Below, piece after piece: positions 16,706 through 26,881 of a stretch of 64,000 nucleotides of DNA. A program made the position numbers and the translations under genes. The stretch is from Sporosarcina limicola (GTDB lineage: Bacteria > Bacillota > Bacilli > Bacillales_A > Planococcaceae), in the NCBI RefSeq assembly GCF_014873855.1, contig NZ_JADBEL010000001.1:62001-126000 (forward strand), read 5' to 3'. The notes below the pieces were generated by a model that worked only from the letters and a program-made list of their open reading frames with translations, did no database searches and was not told where the DNA came from. The first letter of the stretch is position 1. Each line of letters opens with the position of its first letter.

Positions 16706-17524
16706 GTGCAGCTAATCGCCGTAACGAATGACCAAATGAGCAATGAAAAACTGGTCGACACCTTGCTTAAATTCGAACCATTTATCGATTTGGTCATCTT
16801 ACGTGAGAAGTCTAAAACAGCTATTGAAGTACTTGATTTGATCGACCAATTAACAACTTTGGGGTTTGATTGCACGAAAATCATTGTGCACGAGCGGGCG
16901 GATATCGCATCCCTTACTAGCGTAAATAAAGTACAGCTCCCAGGGCATGGATTGCCCCTTTCTTCCGCCCTTCATCATTTTCCTAGTATCTCATTCGGAA
17001 AATCTATTCATTCATTCGATGAAGCCAAGGAAGCTTATGTAAACGGAGCGGGTTGGCTTCTTTATGGACATTTGTTTCAGACAGCTTCGAAAATCGGATT
17101 GCCCCACCGCGGAACAGAGGAGCTTTTTCGAATCACAAAATCATTTCCGATTCCCGTATATGCCATCGGGGGCATCCATCCACAGCACCTTCAACTGCTG
17201 CATGAAAATGGCGTAGCAGGTGTCGCCATTATGTCGTCCATATTTGGAAGTGATAACGTTCTGGAATCCGTGAAGAGCTATGCAAACATGATTTTATTGA
17301 AAAATGGGGGGGATCTCTTGAAGAAAACGATTGACCTAAACGGCAACCGCTATGAAATGCCGTCAGACACTGAAGATGTACAGACGTTGCTTAGTCATCT
17401 TGGTCTATCAGAACGTATCGTCATCGTGGAATTAAACCGGGAAATTCTTGCCAAGGATTTGTATGATAAACCCATCAATGACCGGGACCAAATTGAAATC
17501 ATTCACTTTGTAGGAGGAGGATAA
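16706..17524 (+). CDS. TenI-ThiS fusion: thiazole tautomerase joined to sulfur carrier protein
   Basis: 272 residues. Residues 1 to about 200 form a TIM-barrel TenI/ThiE-like domain ([35 protein letters not shown]). Residues about 205-272 are a ubiquitin-like ThiS domain starting KKTIDLNGN and ending in the GG tail (HFVGGG) that is adenylated and thiocarboxylated. TenI aromatises the thiazole ring and ThiS brings its sulfur, so both act in one pathway. The junction is a run of seven G (17306-17312) followed five bases later by an in-frame TTG at 17318, which would be a good start for free ThiS. GTG is the gene start, after AAAGGAGAT. The four-gene order is like Bacillus without thiO. Confidence 0.85.
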   Translation: MQLIAVTNDQMSNEKLVDTLLKFEPFIDLVILREKSKTAIEVLDLIDQLTTLGFDCTKIIVHERADIASLTSVNKVQLPGHGLPLSSALHHFPSISFGKSIHSFDEAKEAYVNGAGWLLYGHLFQTASKIGLPHRGTEELFRITKSFPIPVYAIGGIHPQHLQLLHENGVAGVAIMSSIFGSDNVLESVKSYANMILLKNGGDLLKKTIDLNGNRYEMPSDTEDVQTLLSHLGLSERIVIVELNREILAKDLYDKPINDRDQIEIIHFVGGG

Positions 17525-17526
17525 TT

Positions 17527-18294
17527 ATGCTTACAATCGGCAATAAAACCTTTAAGTCTAGATTACTTTTAGGAACAGGTAAATACCCGTCATTTGATAT
17601 ACAAAAAGAGGCGGTGCGTGTCTCGGAATCAGAAATTTTGACGTTTGCGGTACGGCGGATGAACATATTTGAACCTTCTCAACCTAATTTCTTGGAACAA
17701 CTCGACCTTTCTAAGTATACATTATTGCCCAACACAGCTGGCGCAAAAACAGCGGAGGAAGCAGTTCGCATTGCTAAATTGGCAAAAGTATCCGGGCTTT
17801 GTGACATGGTGAAGGTTGAAATTATTGGCTGCGACCGGTCTTTGCTTCCAGATCCAGTTGAAACGTTGCGCGCTACCGAAATGCTGTTGAATGAAGGATT
17901 CATCGTCCTACCCTACACGTCCGATGATGTTGTGCTTGCACGAAAATTATGCGAGATGGGCGCCCACGCGATTATGCCAGGTGCTTCCCCAATCGGATCG
18001 GGACGCGGCATTCTGAACCCGCTCAATTTGTCCTTCATCATAGAACAATCGACTGTTCCAGTCATTATCGATGCCGGAATTGGATCACCGAAAGATGCAG
18101 CTTATGCGATGGAACTTGGCGCAGACGCGGTATTATTGAACACTGCGGTGTCCGAAGCATATGATCCAGTTAAAATGGCGAAAGCGATGCGTTTGTCGAT
18201 TGACGCAGGTCGACTGGGGTTTGAAGCAGGACGTATGCCAAAACGTGATTATGCTGTCGCAAGTAGCCCGATGGTAGGACTCGTACCAAATTGA
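17527..18294 (+). CDS. thiG: Thiazole synthase ThiG
   Basis: 255 residues, the standard length. The N-terminal [14 protein letters not shown] and the catalytic-lysine region MVKVEIIGC near residue 98 are present, as are the phosphate-binding [14 protein letters not shown] near 147 and PVIIDAGIG near 179. ThiG condenses DXP, ThiS thiocarboxylate and dehydroglycine to the thiazole phosphate. It starts two bases after the fusion gene's stop, behind GGAGGAGG, and overlaps thiF by four bases. Confidence 0.95.
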   Translation: MLTIGNKTFKSRLLLGTGKYPSFDIQKEAVRVSESEILTFAVRRMNIFEPSQPNFLEQLDLSKYTLLPNTAGAKTAEEAVRIAKLAKVSGLCDMVKVEIIGCDRSLLPDPVETLRATEMLLNEGFIVLPYTSDDVVLARKLCEMGAHAIMPGASPIGSGRGILNPLNLSFIIEQSTVPVIIDAGIGSPKDAAYAMELGADAVLLNTAVSEAYDPVKMAKAMRLSIDAGRLGFEAGRMPKRDYAVASSPMVGLVPN

Positions 18295-19307
18295 ACGGAA
18301 AGTATTCGCGTCAGGAACTATTTTCCCCCATCGGAAATGCAGGGCAAAAAAAGATCCGCGAGGCAAGCATTTTCGTGATGGGCGCAGGCGCACTCGGTTC
18401 CTCAAGTGCCGAGATGCTTGTCCGTGCAGGCATCGGACGCATAACAATCGTAGACCGTGACATTATCGAGTGGACAAATCTGCATCGTCAACAACTGTAC
18501 ACAGAGCAAGACGTCGTTGACCAATTACCTAAAGCTGTGGCAGCTGCGCGAAGATTATCGGCCATTAACAGCGATGTCGCTATTAATGGGATTGTCGCTG
18601 ACGTGACATCACAAAATATCTTGGAGTTGATTGACGGACACACTGCCGTTTTGGATGCGACTGATAATATTGAAATAAGGTTACTCATGAACGATGCTAC
18701 CCTGAAACTGGACATCCCTTTTTTCATGGGCGCATGTGTCGGGAGTTATGGACTAACGTTTCCAATTGGTATTGAGGAGGGACAGCCTTGCCTTCACTGC
18801 ATGCTTGAAACACTGCCGGCCCAATCACTTACTTGTGATACGGTCGGCGTTATCAGTCCGATTGTCGTCACAACCGCTGCTCGACAAGTGACTGATGCAT
18901 TGAAGTTTCTAATCGGAGCACTGTTTAATCCGAAGCTTGAATCTATTGATTTGTGGACGGGTGATCGAGCATCTATTGGTGTCAAAAGCCTAAAGAAAGC
19001 TAACTGTCCTAGTTGTTCAGAAAATCCGGTTTACCCGTTCCTTTCAGCACGCGAATCCCTTCGGACAGCTGTGCTTTGTGGACGCGATACTGTTCAACTT
19101 ACTTGGCCAAGCAGCAGACGTTTCGAACTCGCTTCATTCGCAGAATCTATAAGAGGGATTGTATCAAAGTTAATCCACAACCCGCATCTCGTAGCCTGTG
19201 AATACGCCGGGCATCGAATCGTCCTGTTTCGGGATGGACGTATGCTAATCCATGGGACGAAGGATATCATGGCAGCCAAGCGGATAGCCGCTGGGTTGTT
19301 GGGATGA
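18291..19307 (+). CDS. thiF: ThiF/MoeB-family sulfur-carrier adenylyltransferase
   Basis: 338 residues of the E1-like superfamily. The ATP site [13 protein letters not shown] is near residue 31, followed by the acidic and arginine pattern [17 protein letters not shown]. Two Cys pairs (CLHCM and CPSC) form the structural zinc site, and [11 protein letters not shown] carries the candidate catalytic Cys. It activates the C-terminal glycine of ThiS. TTG is the start, inside the overlap with thiG. About 90 residues follow the zinc site, a longer tail than the minimal enzyme, with no motif I recognise. Confidence 0.92.
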   Translation: MNGKYSRQELFSPIGNAGQKKIREASIFVMGAGALGSSSAEMLVRAGIGRITIVDRDIIEWTNLHRQQLYTEQDVVDQLPKAVAAARRLSAINSDVAINGIVADVTSQNILELIDGHTAVLDATDNIEIRLLMNDATLKLDIPFFMGACVGSYGLTFPIGIEEGQPCLHCMLETLPAQSLTCDTVGVISPIVVTTAARQVTDALKFLIGALFNPKLESIDLWTGDRASIGVKSLKKANCPSCSENPVYPFLSARESLRTAVLCGRDTVQLTWPSSRRFELASFAESIRGIVSKLIHNPHLVACEYAGHRIVLFRDGRMLIHGTKDIMAAKRIAAGLLG

Positions 19308-19317
19308 ATGAAAATGG

Positions 19318-20165
19318 CTGTGGCAGATGCGGAAACTGTAAGGGCAATCTACAAAACTGTCATGGCTCGGACGAACTCTCATGGCAATTTGTGAAACCCT
19401 AAGGCCAATCGCCTAAACTGTCATGGCTCGGACGAACTGTCATGGCAATTCGTGAAATTGTAAGGGCAATCGCCTAAACTGTCATGGCTCGGGTGAACTG
19501 TCATGGCTCGCGCTAACTGTCATGGCAATTCGTGAAATTGTAAGGGCAACCGCCTAAACTGTCATGGCTCGCGCTAACTGTCATGGCAATTTGTGAAACT
19601 CTAAGGGCAATCGCCTAAACTGTCATGGCTCGCGCTAACTGTCATGGCAATTCGCGAAACTGTAAGGGCAATCGCCTAAACTGTCATGGCTCGGACGAAC
19701 TGTCATGGCAATTCGCGAAACTGTAAGGGCAATCGCCTAAACTGTCATGGCTCGGACGAACTGTCATGGCAATTCGTGAAATTGTAAGGGCAATCGCCTA
19801 AACTGTCATGGCTCGGACGAACTGTCATGGCAATCGCCTAAACTGTCATGGCTCGGACGAACTGTCATGGCAATTCGCGAAACTGTAAGGGCAATCGCCT
19901 AAACTGTCATGGCTCGGACGAACTGTCATGGCAATTCGTGAAATTGTAAGGGCAATCGCCTAAACTGTCATGGCTCGGACGAACTGTCATGGCAATTCGC
20001 GAAACTGTAAGGGCAATCTCCAAAACTGTCATGGCTCGGACGAACTGTCATGGCAATTCGTGAAATTGTAAGGGCAACCGCCTAAACTGTCATGGCTCGG
20101 ACGAACTGTAAGGACAATTCGTGAAATTGTAAGGGCAATCTACAAAACTGTCATGGCCCACCGAT
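19318..20165. repeat. Phased ~20-bp repeat array, family 2 (copy 2, long)
   Basis: About 850 bases made of units AACTGTCATGGCTCGGACG, AACTGTCATGGCAATTCGTG and AATTGTAAGGGCAATCGCCT in rotation, about 61 bp per three units and roughly 13-14 rounds with some losses. Read on the other strand the cores are CCATGACAGTT and CCCTTACAGTT with TTTCGCGAATT, the same family as the array at 6.2 kb. It fills the gap between thiF and the YebC-family gene; no coding sequence is supported in it. Confidence 0.92.
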
Positions 20166-20271
20166 AAACTTTCAGCCTATTTCTCAACCATTCCCACTTG
20201 TCTCCTTTCACTCAACTGATGTATAATAATTCGATTAACTATATGCTTACATCGAAAGTGAGTGGGATATA

Positions 20272-20991
20272 ATGGGACGTAAATGGAATAATATCAAAGA
20301 GAAAAAAGCCTCAAGGGATGCGAATACAAGTCGTATTTACGCAAAATTCGGCCGCGAAATTTATGTAGTCGCTAAGCAAGGTGAGCCAGATCCAGAACTA
20401 AATCGGGCGCTAAAGGTAGTCGTCGAGCGTGCTAAAACATATAGCGTGCCGAAAGCAATTATTGACCGAGCGATTGAAAAAGCGAAGGGTGGTTCAGAGG
20501 AAAACTTTGACGAACTCCGCTATGAAGGTTTTGGACCCGACGGATCGATGGTCATTGTTGATACGCTGACTAATAATGTGAATCGTACTGCATCAGAAGT
20601 GCGTGCAGCATTCGGGAAAAATGGCGGCAATATGGGTGTCAGTGGATCGGTTGCCTATATGTTCGACGCAACTGCCGTGTTTGGTCTTGAAGGCAAAACA
20701 GCCGATGAAGTGCTTGAACTGTTGATGGAAGCGGACGTCGAAGTTCGTGATATTCTCGAAGAAGAGGAAGCAGTCATCGTCTATGCCGAACCCGACCAGT
20801 TTCATGCAGTTCAAGAAGCACTCAAGAATGTGGGCATTAACGAATTTACTGTTGCCGAGCTAACGATGCTTGCGCAGAATGATTTAGTCCTATCACCTGA
20901 TTCACAAGCCCAATTCGAGAAAATGATTGATGCTTTGGAAGACTTAGAAGATGTACAACAGGTCTACCACAACATCGATTTAGACGATTGA
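20272..20991 (+). CDS. YebC/PmpR-family protein (YeeI type)
   Basis: 239 residues, standard length. The N-terminus [20 protein letters not shown] and the downstream [20 protein letters not shown] define the family, followed by [29 protein letters not shown] and [20 protein letters not shown]. The three-domain protein has been called a transcriptional regulator, and more recent work links members to translation; the present sequence does not distinguish these. Transcription starts after the long repeat array; ATATAATGGG surrounds the start. Confidence 0.93.
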   Translation: MGRKWNNIKEKKASRDANTSRIYAKFGREIYVVAKQGEPDPELNRALKVVVERAKTYSVPKAIIDRAIEKAKGGSEENFDELRYEGFGPDGSMVIVDTLTNNVNRTASEVRAAFGKNGGNMGVSGSVAYMFDATAVFGLEGKTADEVLELLMEADVEVRDILEEEEAVIVYAEPDQFHAVQEALKNVGINEFTVAELTMLAQNDLVLSPDSQAQFEKMIDALEDLEDVQQVYHNIDLDD

Positions 20992-21136
20992 TAATTTTCT
21001 TGATTAAGAAGATGAACTATTAGGTGCAATATTACCTATAGAGAATTTTTCGTTGAATGAGGAATAGATAAAACTTAAAATTAGTGCCTGTGCAGAAATA
21101 ACTGAGAATGTTGAAGGTTAGGCACAGGCCACTATT

Positions 21137-21970
21137 TTACTCTCTCAACCAATAAAAGAAAATCATCATGTAAGCAAGCTTTTCTTCGGATGAAACATGT
21201 GTCCCAAATCGGACATGTTTATGATATGCGGTACTTTGAAAGGCGGGTCTCATCGCATAGGGAAAAATCCCAAAACGATAAGACGCTGTCATCAACCCTT
21301 CCTCGTCCTTCACATCGATGTCGCCCGCCAAACTCTTCGCTTCAAGTTCGCGCCAAACCGTTCCATCTGCGTGATACAAAATCCCTCGATTCTTAAAAGC
21401 TGATTTGCTCAGTTTCTGAATATAATAGCCCATTAACGTACCATCTGGTTTCCTTAATGAAAGAACAAATTTCTTCACATTGTCCCTGATTTTAATGGTT
21501 GCAAACCGTTCTCCATCTATAGTCGAAATATCATAGTGAACAGGAAATAAAAATCCACACTCGAAAACTTTGAAAAACATTAGCCATCTCGACATATGTT
21601 CTTTGGATGGTTCTATTTTTAAAAGAGGGTTACCGTCCGCATCGACGCTATAAACTTTCGGTAAAAGTGAAGGCACCCGCTGTATGTTTAGCTCTTGCAT
21701 ATTTTCTATATCAAACGTAATTTCATTACCTTCGAAATCAACTTCTGCTAACTTCGCATATGCCCCTCTAAAGTAAAACCCCGCTCCAATAAAAACGAAT
21801 GCGAGCAAACTACTTTCAAATAACACATCTCCATTTATCCGAAAGCCTTCATATATATAAAAATAATGGAAAATAGAAAATATCATCATCCCAATACCGC
21901 CGACAAAACTAAACAGCGATGTCTTTTTATAAATTTCTTTCATTTTCACATTCACCATACCTTTCCACAT
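21137..21970 (-). CDS. Membrane protein of unknown function with a C-terminal beta-rich domain
   Basis: 277 residues. Two hydrophobic spans lie near residues 18-38 and 50-70 (FVGGIGMMIFSIFHYFYIY and LLAFVFIGAGFYF). The remainder, from about 80, looks like alternating beta strands (FATIKIRDNVKKFVLSLR, LMGYYIQKL), reminiscent of tubby/LURP-like scaffolds, but this is only an impression. Start choice is uncertain: GTG at 21955 or ATG at 21943 sit better behind GGAAAGG than the ATG at 21970. It is monocistronic and convergent with the YebC-family gene; an 8-bp GCCTGTGC/GCACAGGC pair at 21085-21129 may end both. No family recognised. Confidence 0.65.
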   Translation of the reverse strand: MWKGMVNVKMKEIYKKTSLFSFVGGIGMMIFSIFHYFYIYEGFRINGDVLFESSLLAFVFIGAGFYFRGAYAKLAEVDFEGNEITFDIENMQELNIQRVPSLLPKVYSVDADGNPLLKIEPSKEHMSRWLMFFKVFECGFLFPVHYDISTIDGERFATIKIRDNVKKFVLSLRKPDGTLMGYYIQKLSKSAFKNRGILYHADGTVWRELEAKSLAGDIDVKDEEGLMTASYRFGIFPYAMRPAFQSTAYHKHVRFGTHVSSEEKLAYMMIFFYWLRE

Positions 21971-22106
21971 CCATAAAACCCCGTAAACTCTCTATAATTA
22001 CAATCCAGACCCGTACAATTGATACCTACTAAATATATACGATTGATCAGTCGAAAAGTTCCAAATACTATCTAAAGGAAGTATAAACTGATTAAAAAAC
22101 AAATAT

Positions 22107-22147
22107 AAAAAAAAGGAGAATCCAACTTCTATGGATTCTCCTTTTTA
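22107..22147. terminator. Bidirectional terminator at the end of the Ter locus
   Basis: A 14-bp perfect stem with AAGGAGAATCCA in one arm, a seven-base loop, eight A before and five T after. It lies 45 bases after the stop of telA (leftward), and ends the ten-gene stress operon. Confidence 0.92.
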
Positions 22148-22191
22148 ACTTCCTACTAAACAAATCACGTTCAATCACACCAGTTCCTCAC

Positions 22192-23268
22192 TTACCGTGC
22201 ATTCTTCATAGTTTCCTGCAACTGAGCAATCCGTTTCATGCCGTCTTCCCTTGCCCGTTTGTTCTCTTCTTCAATCGCTCTCGTTTCATCGAGTCCTTTG
22301 ACAATCGTGCTCCAACTCTCCTCGATTGTTTCGATTTTAATACTTGGACCACCAGCAATTCGAGCAATGTCCGCACTCTGTCTGGCAATATTTTGCGAAT
22401 TTTTCAATAGCATTTCATTTGTCCGTTTATCAAGCTCATTCATCGAATCCGCTACAAGCTTCTGACGTTTCGCCGCAACAGCTTGGATGATGCCGTTTTT
22501 AAAAATCGGAATTGTCGTGATGAATGCCGAATTGATCTTCCCGATTAGTTTTGTATTTCCTCGTTGGAGAAGACGAAGTTGTGGCGCCGTCTGCAACGCA
22601 ACCATTCTCGCCATTTCCAAATCATAAACGCGTTCATCTAGCGACTGGATTGCATTATTCATAGTATCCAATTCCATCTGTGCCAACTGATCGCCGCCCG
22701 CCATACGCTGTTCCAGATTCGGGACAAGTTCTCTTAACTCTTCAACTTTAACCTGTCCGGCAACGACATATTTCTCAAGCGCCATATAATAGTTATAGTT
22801 TTGCTCATACATTTCATCCATATTGTTTGTAGAACGAATCATTTCGTCTTTATACTTCGAAATTTCAATATGAATCGTCTCGATTTCCTTGCCAATCGTC
22901 TGGTATTTTCCGAAAACTTTTTCAATCAGTTTATCGCCCTTTTTGAAAAATTTACCCAGAAACCCTTTTGGTTCATCGAAATCATTTTTATCGAATTTGT
23001 CCATCGTTTTACCCAGTTGCTTTAGCATTGTACCTGAATCAGTGACACTTGATGAACGCATTGAGGCGAGGATTCGGTCTGCAAAAGTGGAAATTTCTAC
23101 GGCCGGTTCTTTCCCGAATTCTAGAAGTCCTGTCTGATTTCTCGTATCAATTGACCGGACCAAATTTTGTACTTCCGGGTCCTGTCGCAACTGAAGACGT
23201 ACCACTTCCGCTTTATTTTCCGTCAACACTTCAACCTCATAATTCTTTGCTTCTTCCATACCGATCAA
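22192..23268 (-). CDS. telA: TelA family toxic-anion resistance protein (YceH type)
   Basis: 358 residues, rich in coiled coil (about 150-215 and the final 40), without membrane spans. The family signature begins near residue 80 (MLKQLGKTMDKFDKNDF, then KGFLGKFFKKGDKLIEKVFGKY) and includes LRLLQRGNTKLIGKINSAF near 235 and the Pro-Ile-Phe-Lys-Asn-Gly motif IPIFKNGIIQA. TelA proteins accompany Ter operons and contribute to resistance to tellurite and cell-wall-active agents; the biochemical activity is unclear. Its ATG overlaps the YceG stop. Confidence 0.9.
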   Translation of the reverse strand: MIGMEEAKNYEVEVLTENKAEVVRLQLRQDPEVQNLVRSIDTRNQTGLLEFGKEPAVEISTFADRILASMRSSSVTDSGTMLKQLGKTMDKFDKNDFDEPKGFLGKFFKKGDKLIEKVFGKYQTIGKEIETIHIEISKYKDEMIRSTNNMDEMYEQNYNYYMALEKYVVAGQVKVEELRELVPNLEQRMAGGDQLAQMELDTMNNAIQSLDERVYDLEMARMVALQTAPQLRLLQRGNTKLIGKINSAFITTIPIFKNGIIQAVAAKRQKLVADSMNELDKRTNEMLLKNSQNIARQSADIARIAGGPSIKIETIEESWSTIVKGLDETRAIEEENKRAREDGMKRIAQLQETMKNAR

Positions 23269-24893
23269 TCCCTCCCGTTAAAAAATCTATTTAAAAAGCC
23301 GCCCACGATGGGTATTTCCTTCCTGCTCCCCTGAAAGGCTAAGTCGAACACCATATCTTCCAGCAAATGATGATCAAAATACTCTTTATCAATAAAAGGT
23401 TCCAAATCATTATGTCCCGGAGGATTATATAAAATAATATCAAGTCCTAACTCATTCAACAGTAGCAGTAACGCTGCATCCGCCCTCGACAATACACCAT
23501 TTATTTCATTATTATATAAAATAACTTTCGGGATATCCTGCGAATAATCAAACGTCTGCATCAGATTAAGTAACTCTTCCGGAATAGACGTAGCCTGCGT
23601 GAACAGATATAGTCTAACCTGTTCTTCACTTTCCCCATGCTGTGCCTTCATTTTTGGATTGGCGCACATCCGTGAAATCGCCGCTGCAATCCCTTTTTGC
23701 ACACCATCATTAAGATTTCCATATTGCCACCAGTTGCCCTTCAGCATTTTTTCCGGCTCCAGCTGTCCATCCTTACCGAGTGCATGCTGATAATGAAACT
23801 GATTATTCGCCTTCTTTTCCTGCATGTAAGGAAAAGTTTTCACCGTTACACAATGCGGATGACTTATGAGCTTGTGCATTTTATCCCAATAGTCTTTACG
23901 GTTTGTCGAAACACCAGAAACTTTTGCGAATAGTGCTGGAATTTTCACCTCTTCTGCACTGGAGGAAAAGTTAGGGCGTATAAAGGCTTTTTCTTTTGCC
24001 AGTAAGAAAATCTCATCATATGTCGTTTTCAATGTAACAGACATGGGTTGATGGTTACGGAATTGCCATGGTTTGTAAAAAGCCGAACCTTCGTGATGCA
24101 GTACATGATCAATTTCCTTCGATGCGCGGTATGCGACGGTCCCTTGGCGTTGCGGCTCTTCTTTTGGAAATGGCTGAATGTTCATCGTCGTTGGGTATTT
24201 CGCCAAAACAGACCATTTGTTTTCTGAATCAATTTCTTTAAAATTGTCATTTCCTTCAGGATGAAGAATGACGACATCTATTCCTAACAATATTAAATAA
24301 TAGATAAAATACACCTGACTTTTATTCATATCCCCGTACCAAATGACATGTGGGACATCCTCTGTGATTGGCGTTTCCTTCACCCACAGATCAAGATGGT
24401 TCCACGTCCATTTAATAATATCGAGAAAAACTCGCCTGAATTCAGGATGATTAAATGCCCCTGCATGATTTTTTTGAAACAATCCGAACACATCAATAAG
24501 CGCTGCCCGGACAAGCCTGTTAAAGTCAGGATCTTCGCCGTACTTTGGAAGCAACTGCGCCCCCTCCAAAAATGCGACAAATCGATTGATGGACAGGTTC
24601 GGTTGCTTCTGAATCAGGTCGTATATTTGCTGGATGGACTTAAAGCGTTCCGGCGGCATCGTTTTATCGAGCCTTTCAGATAACACATACACACCAGAAG
24701 CTTGGCTTGCCGAGTAAAGTTCAATCATATATTCCGTTTCATCGAATCCTGTGCCCAGTACACGGGCAGCTATCCGACTATATTGCACACTGTCCGCTTC
24801 TAACCGATAATCGGGACGGGCGGCTATCGGCTTGCTCAGTTCAGCCGCCCAATTCGTATAATCAACCGGTTTCAATATCGGTTTTCTTATCAT
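23265..24893 (-). CDS. yceG: YceG family protein of the Ter stress operon
   Basis: About 542 residues from the ATG at 24893, which follows AAAGGGGGAGCTGGG; an upstream in-frame start at 24920 is less well placed. The protein has no signal peptide. Repeated motifs such as PHVIWYGDMNKSQVYFIYYLIL with GIDVVILHPEGNDNF near residue 210-240, and a second similar copy (PKVILYNNEINGVLSR, LDIILYNPPGHNDLEP) near 470-500, suggest an internal duplication of a Rossmann-like or glycosyltransferase-like unit. It is always near TelA and TerD in Bacilli; function unknown. Overlaps telA by four bases. Confidence 0.85.
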   Translation of the reverse strand: MIRKPILKPVDYTNWAAELSKPIAARPDYRLEADSVQYSRIAARVLGTGFDETEYMIELYSASQASGVYVLSERLDKTMPPERFKSIQQIYDLIQKQPNLSINRFVAFLEGAQLLPKYGEDPDFNRLVRAALIDVFGLFQKNHAGAFNHPEFRRVFLDIIKWTWNHLDLWVKETPITEDVPHVIWYGDMNKSQVYFIYYLILLGIDVVILHPEGNDNFKEIDSENKWSVLAKYPTTMNIQPFPKEEPQRQGTVAYRASKEIDHVLHHEGSAFYKPWQFRNHQPMSVTLKTTYDEIFLLAKEKAFIRPNFSSSAEEVKIPALFAKVSGVSTNRKDYWDKMHKLISHPHCVTVKTFPYMQEKKANNQFHYQHALGKDGQLEPEKMLKGNWWQYGNLNDGVQKGIAAAISRMCANPKMKAQHGESEEQVRLYLFTQATSIPEELLNLMQTFDYSQDIPKVILYNNEINGVLSRADAALLLLLNELGLDIILYNPPGHNDLEPFIDKEYFDHHLLEDMVFDLAFQGSRKEIPIVGGFLNRFFNGRD

Positions 24894-24949
24894 CCCAGCT
24901 CCCCCTTTCCATACTTTCACGCAAAAAGAAGGAGTGTGAGCCGGTGCAA

Positions 24950-25756
24950 TTAGCGGAGGTTAAAATCCGATTCAAGCCGCTTTGAAAGCATCGTTTCAAT
25001 AATTTCTTCCGCTGCCAGTATGCCTTCTTTTTGCGTCAATCCTAGATGACCATAATTCGCTGCCGCTTCCCCATGCCGCGGAATTAAACCAAACTGTGAT
25101 TGCTCGATTAAACACACATCAAGATGGGAATCCCCCGCTGTAAAGACAGTCTTCTTTCCTTCTTTTATGGCAAGATAACGTACCGCATCCCATTTATTTA
25201 TAAAGGTTGGGATGAAGTACACTCTTCTACCCTGTAAAGAAAACACCCAACCATGCTTAGTTGCCCACTCCGAATAATCATCCAACCGTTCTACCGGAGC
25301 CAATTCAGGCTTTATAATTAAATAAACAAAAAATCGGTCCACTACACGAATCGATTCAAGCCATGATTCATCCGATGTTTCTTCTATTCTTCGTTTTACA
25401 TCTTCTACTGAAATTGTACTTCTATCTATTTTAGCACTGATATGGTCCTGCCAGTATAAATCCACTTCTCCATCTTTCAGCACAACTCCGCCATTGCATG
25501 TAATCGCATATGCTGGACGAATTTCTTCCCAGAAAAGCGAGATACGATTGTACTGTTCAACTGTTCTTGTTGTCACAGGAACGAACATCATCTCTTCTGA
25601 CAGTTCCTTTAAAAGCGCTATTGCTTTTTCGGTCATAAACGTAATTTCTCTTCCATTGTATCGTTCAATATTGCGAACGGGGACATCCTGTTGTCCCCGA
25701 CTTAAAGACCTGTGTGAATAAATGAGTGTGCCGTCTAAATCACTCGAAAACATCAT
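24950..25756 (-). CDS. HAD-superfamily hydrolase of the Ter metabolic insert
   Basis: 268 residues. Nucleophile motif DLDGTLIYS near residue 7, motif II in PVTTRT near 60, conserved Lys in FINKWDAVRYL near 185 and the metal-binding GDSHLDVCL near 208 are intact; the cap is of the Cof/sucrose-phosphatase kind. It probably removes phosphate from a product of the phosphoribosyltransferase encoded two genes upstream. ATG overlaps the StiP gene. Known Ter loci link such phosphatases with the same partners. Confidence 0.88.
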   Translation of the reverse strand: MMFSSDLDGTLIYSHRSLSRGQQDVPVRNIERYNGREITFMTEKAIALLKELSEEMMFVPVTTRTVEQYNRISLFWEEIRPAYAITCNGGVVLKDGEVDLYWQDHISAKIDRSTISVEDVKRRIEETSDESWLESIRVVDRFFVYLIIKPELAPVERLDDYSEWATKHGWVFSLQGRRVYFIPTFINKWDAVRYLAIKEGKKTVFTAGDSHLDVCLIEQSQFGLIPRHGEAAANYGHLGLTQKEGILAAEEIIETMLSKRLESDFNLR

Positions 25757-26868
25757 TTGTCCTTCTCCAACGGCTTAATGAGTCCACAACAAGTATAAGA
25801 CATCTGTTCAAAAACCTCCACCGGCACATTCCGTTCTTTCGCCAATTGAAAAATATGTTTCAACCGGGGATCGTTTAGATCTTGCACAAGAATTTTCCAA
25901 GGAACGCGACGCAATAGGACACGTGTCGTTTCTCCTACGCCGGGCTTGATAAGATTCGTATCTTCAACCCCGTATTGTTCTTGAATCGACGAGATTGTTT
26001 GCAGCCCTTTCCATGTTGGGGTCCTATCGGTTTCCTTTAACAATGCCTTCGCCTCTACAATAAATGGAGCCACCGCATTGAATTCAGCCGTAATCACATC
26101 GATATGATGATTTGACACATCTTTTTCACGCAGTTCCCAATACACTTTCGCTCCATGGAAATCTGTTTCATTGATCCAACGGCTATTTAAAACTGTCCGA
26201 CTAACAAGACCAGATACCGTTGAATTTAAACAAGCGCTTGGAATAAGAAAATCTTCCCGCGTTCCAAATAATGACGAACAGTAACCCGGATCTGCCAATA
26301 CAGCAAGTTCATCATCAAGGATAATCCCATACTTTTCTTTAAATAAGACAGCTGATTGCGTCAGTTCTTTGGATATCGCGCCTTTCCCTGTCCAGCCATC
26401 GACAAATACAATCTGCTTGTCCGGATGCTGACTAACTATATACAGTATCGCATTTTCATCGATACCACGCCCCCGAATAATCGAGACACTATAATGAGGG
26501 GCATTAATTTCATACACCAATTCTATATAACGCTTCATCAAAATACCGATCGGCGTGCCAGCCCTAGCGAGAGAAACAAGGACAATGTTCTTTCCTCTTT
26601 TCTCAATGAGGAGTTCGGAAACCGTGCCTACAGCCACAGCTACTTTTCGCTTATATGTATCAAGCGACTCGTAAAAAAGCTTTAAATAGTCTTCAGTCGG
26701 TTCATATTCAACTGGCAGCATTTCCGAATAATGGACACCACTCTGAATGGCCAGTTCTCTTTCATCCAGACTTTTTTCAAGACTCGCTTCCGAAAGATCT
26801 TTTAATAGAAAAACAACATCTTCAGATGAATAACTACCTGTAAGCGTTTGCACTTTATGCTGTAGCAT
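25753..26868 (-). CDS. StiP-family protein with C-terminal PELOTA-like domain
   Basis: About 371 residues from the ATG at 26868, chosen because AAAGAGGTG lies six bases before it; the longer frame adds 17 hydrophobic residues without a site. A central phosphoribosyltransferase-like Rossmann region (VLVSLARAGTPIGILMKRY near residue 98, VFVDGWTGKGAI near 160) and ADPGYCSSLFGTREDFLIP match the family called cysteine protease StiP in Ter operons. The last 90 residues (GVGETTRVLLRRVPWKIL, CCGLIKPL) resemble a PELOTA RNA-binding module. Protease, transferase or RNA-linked activity is undecided. Confidence 0.8.
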   Translation of the reverse strand: MLQHKVQTLTGSYSSEDVVFLLKDLSEASLEKSLDERELAIQSGVHYSEMLPVEYEPTEDYLKLFYESLDTYKRKVAVAVGTVSELLIEKRGKNIVLVSLARAGTPIGILMKRYIELVYEINAPHYSVSIIRGRGIDENAILYIVSQHPDKQIVFVDGWTGKGAISKELTQSAVLFKEKYGIILDDELAVLADPGYCSSLFGTREDFLIPSACLNSTVSGLVSRTVLNSRWINETDFHGAKVYWELREKDVSNHHIDVITAEFNAVAPFIVEAKALLKETDRTPTWKGLQTISSIQEQYGVEDTNLIKPGVGETTRVLLRRVPWKILVQDLNDPRLKHIFQLAKERNVPVEVFEQMSYTCCGLIKPLEKDK

Positions 26869-26881
26869 CCAAACACCTCTT

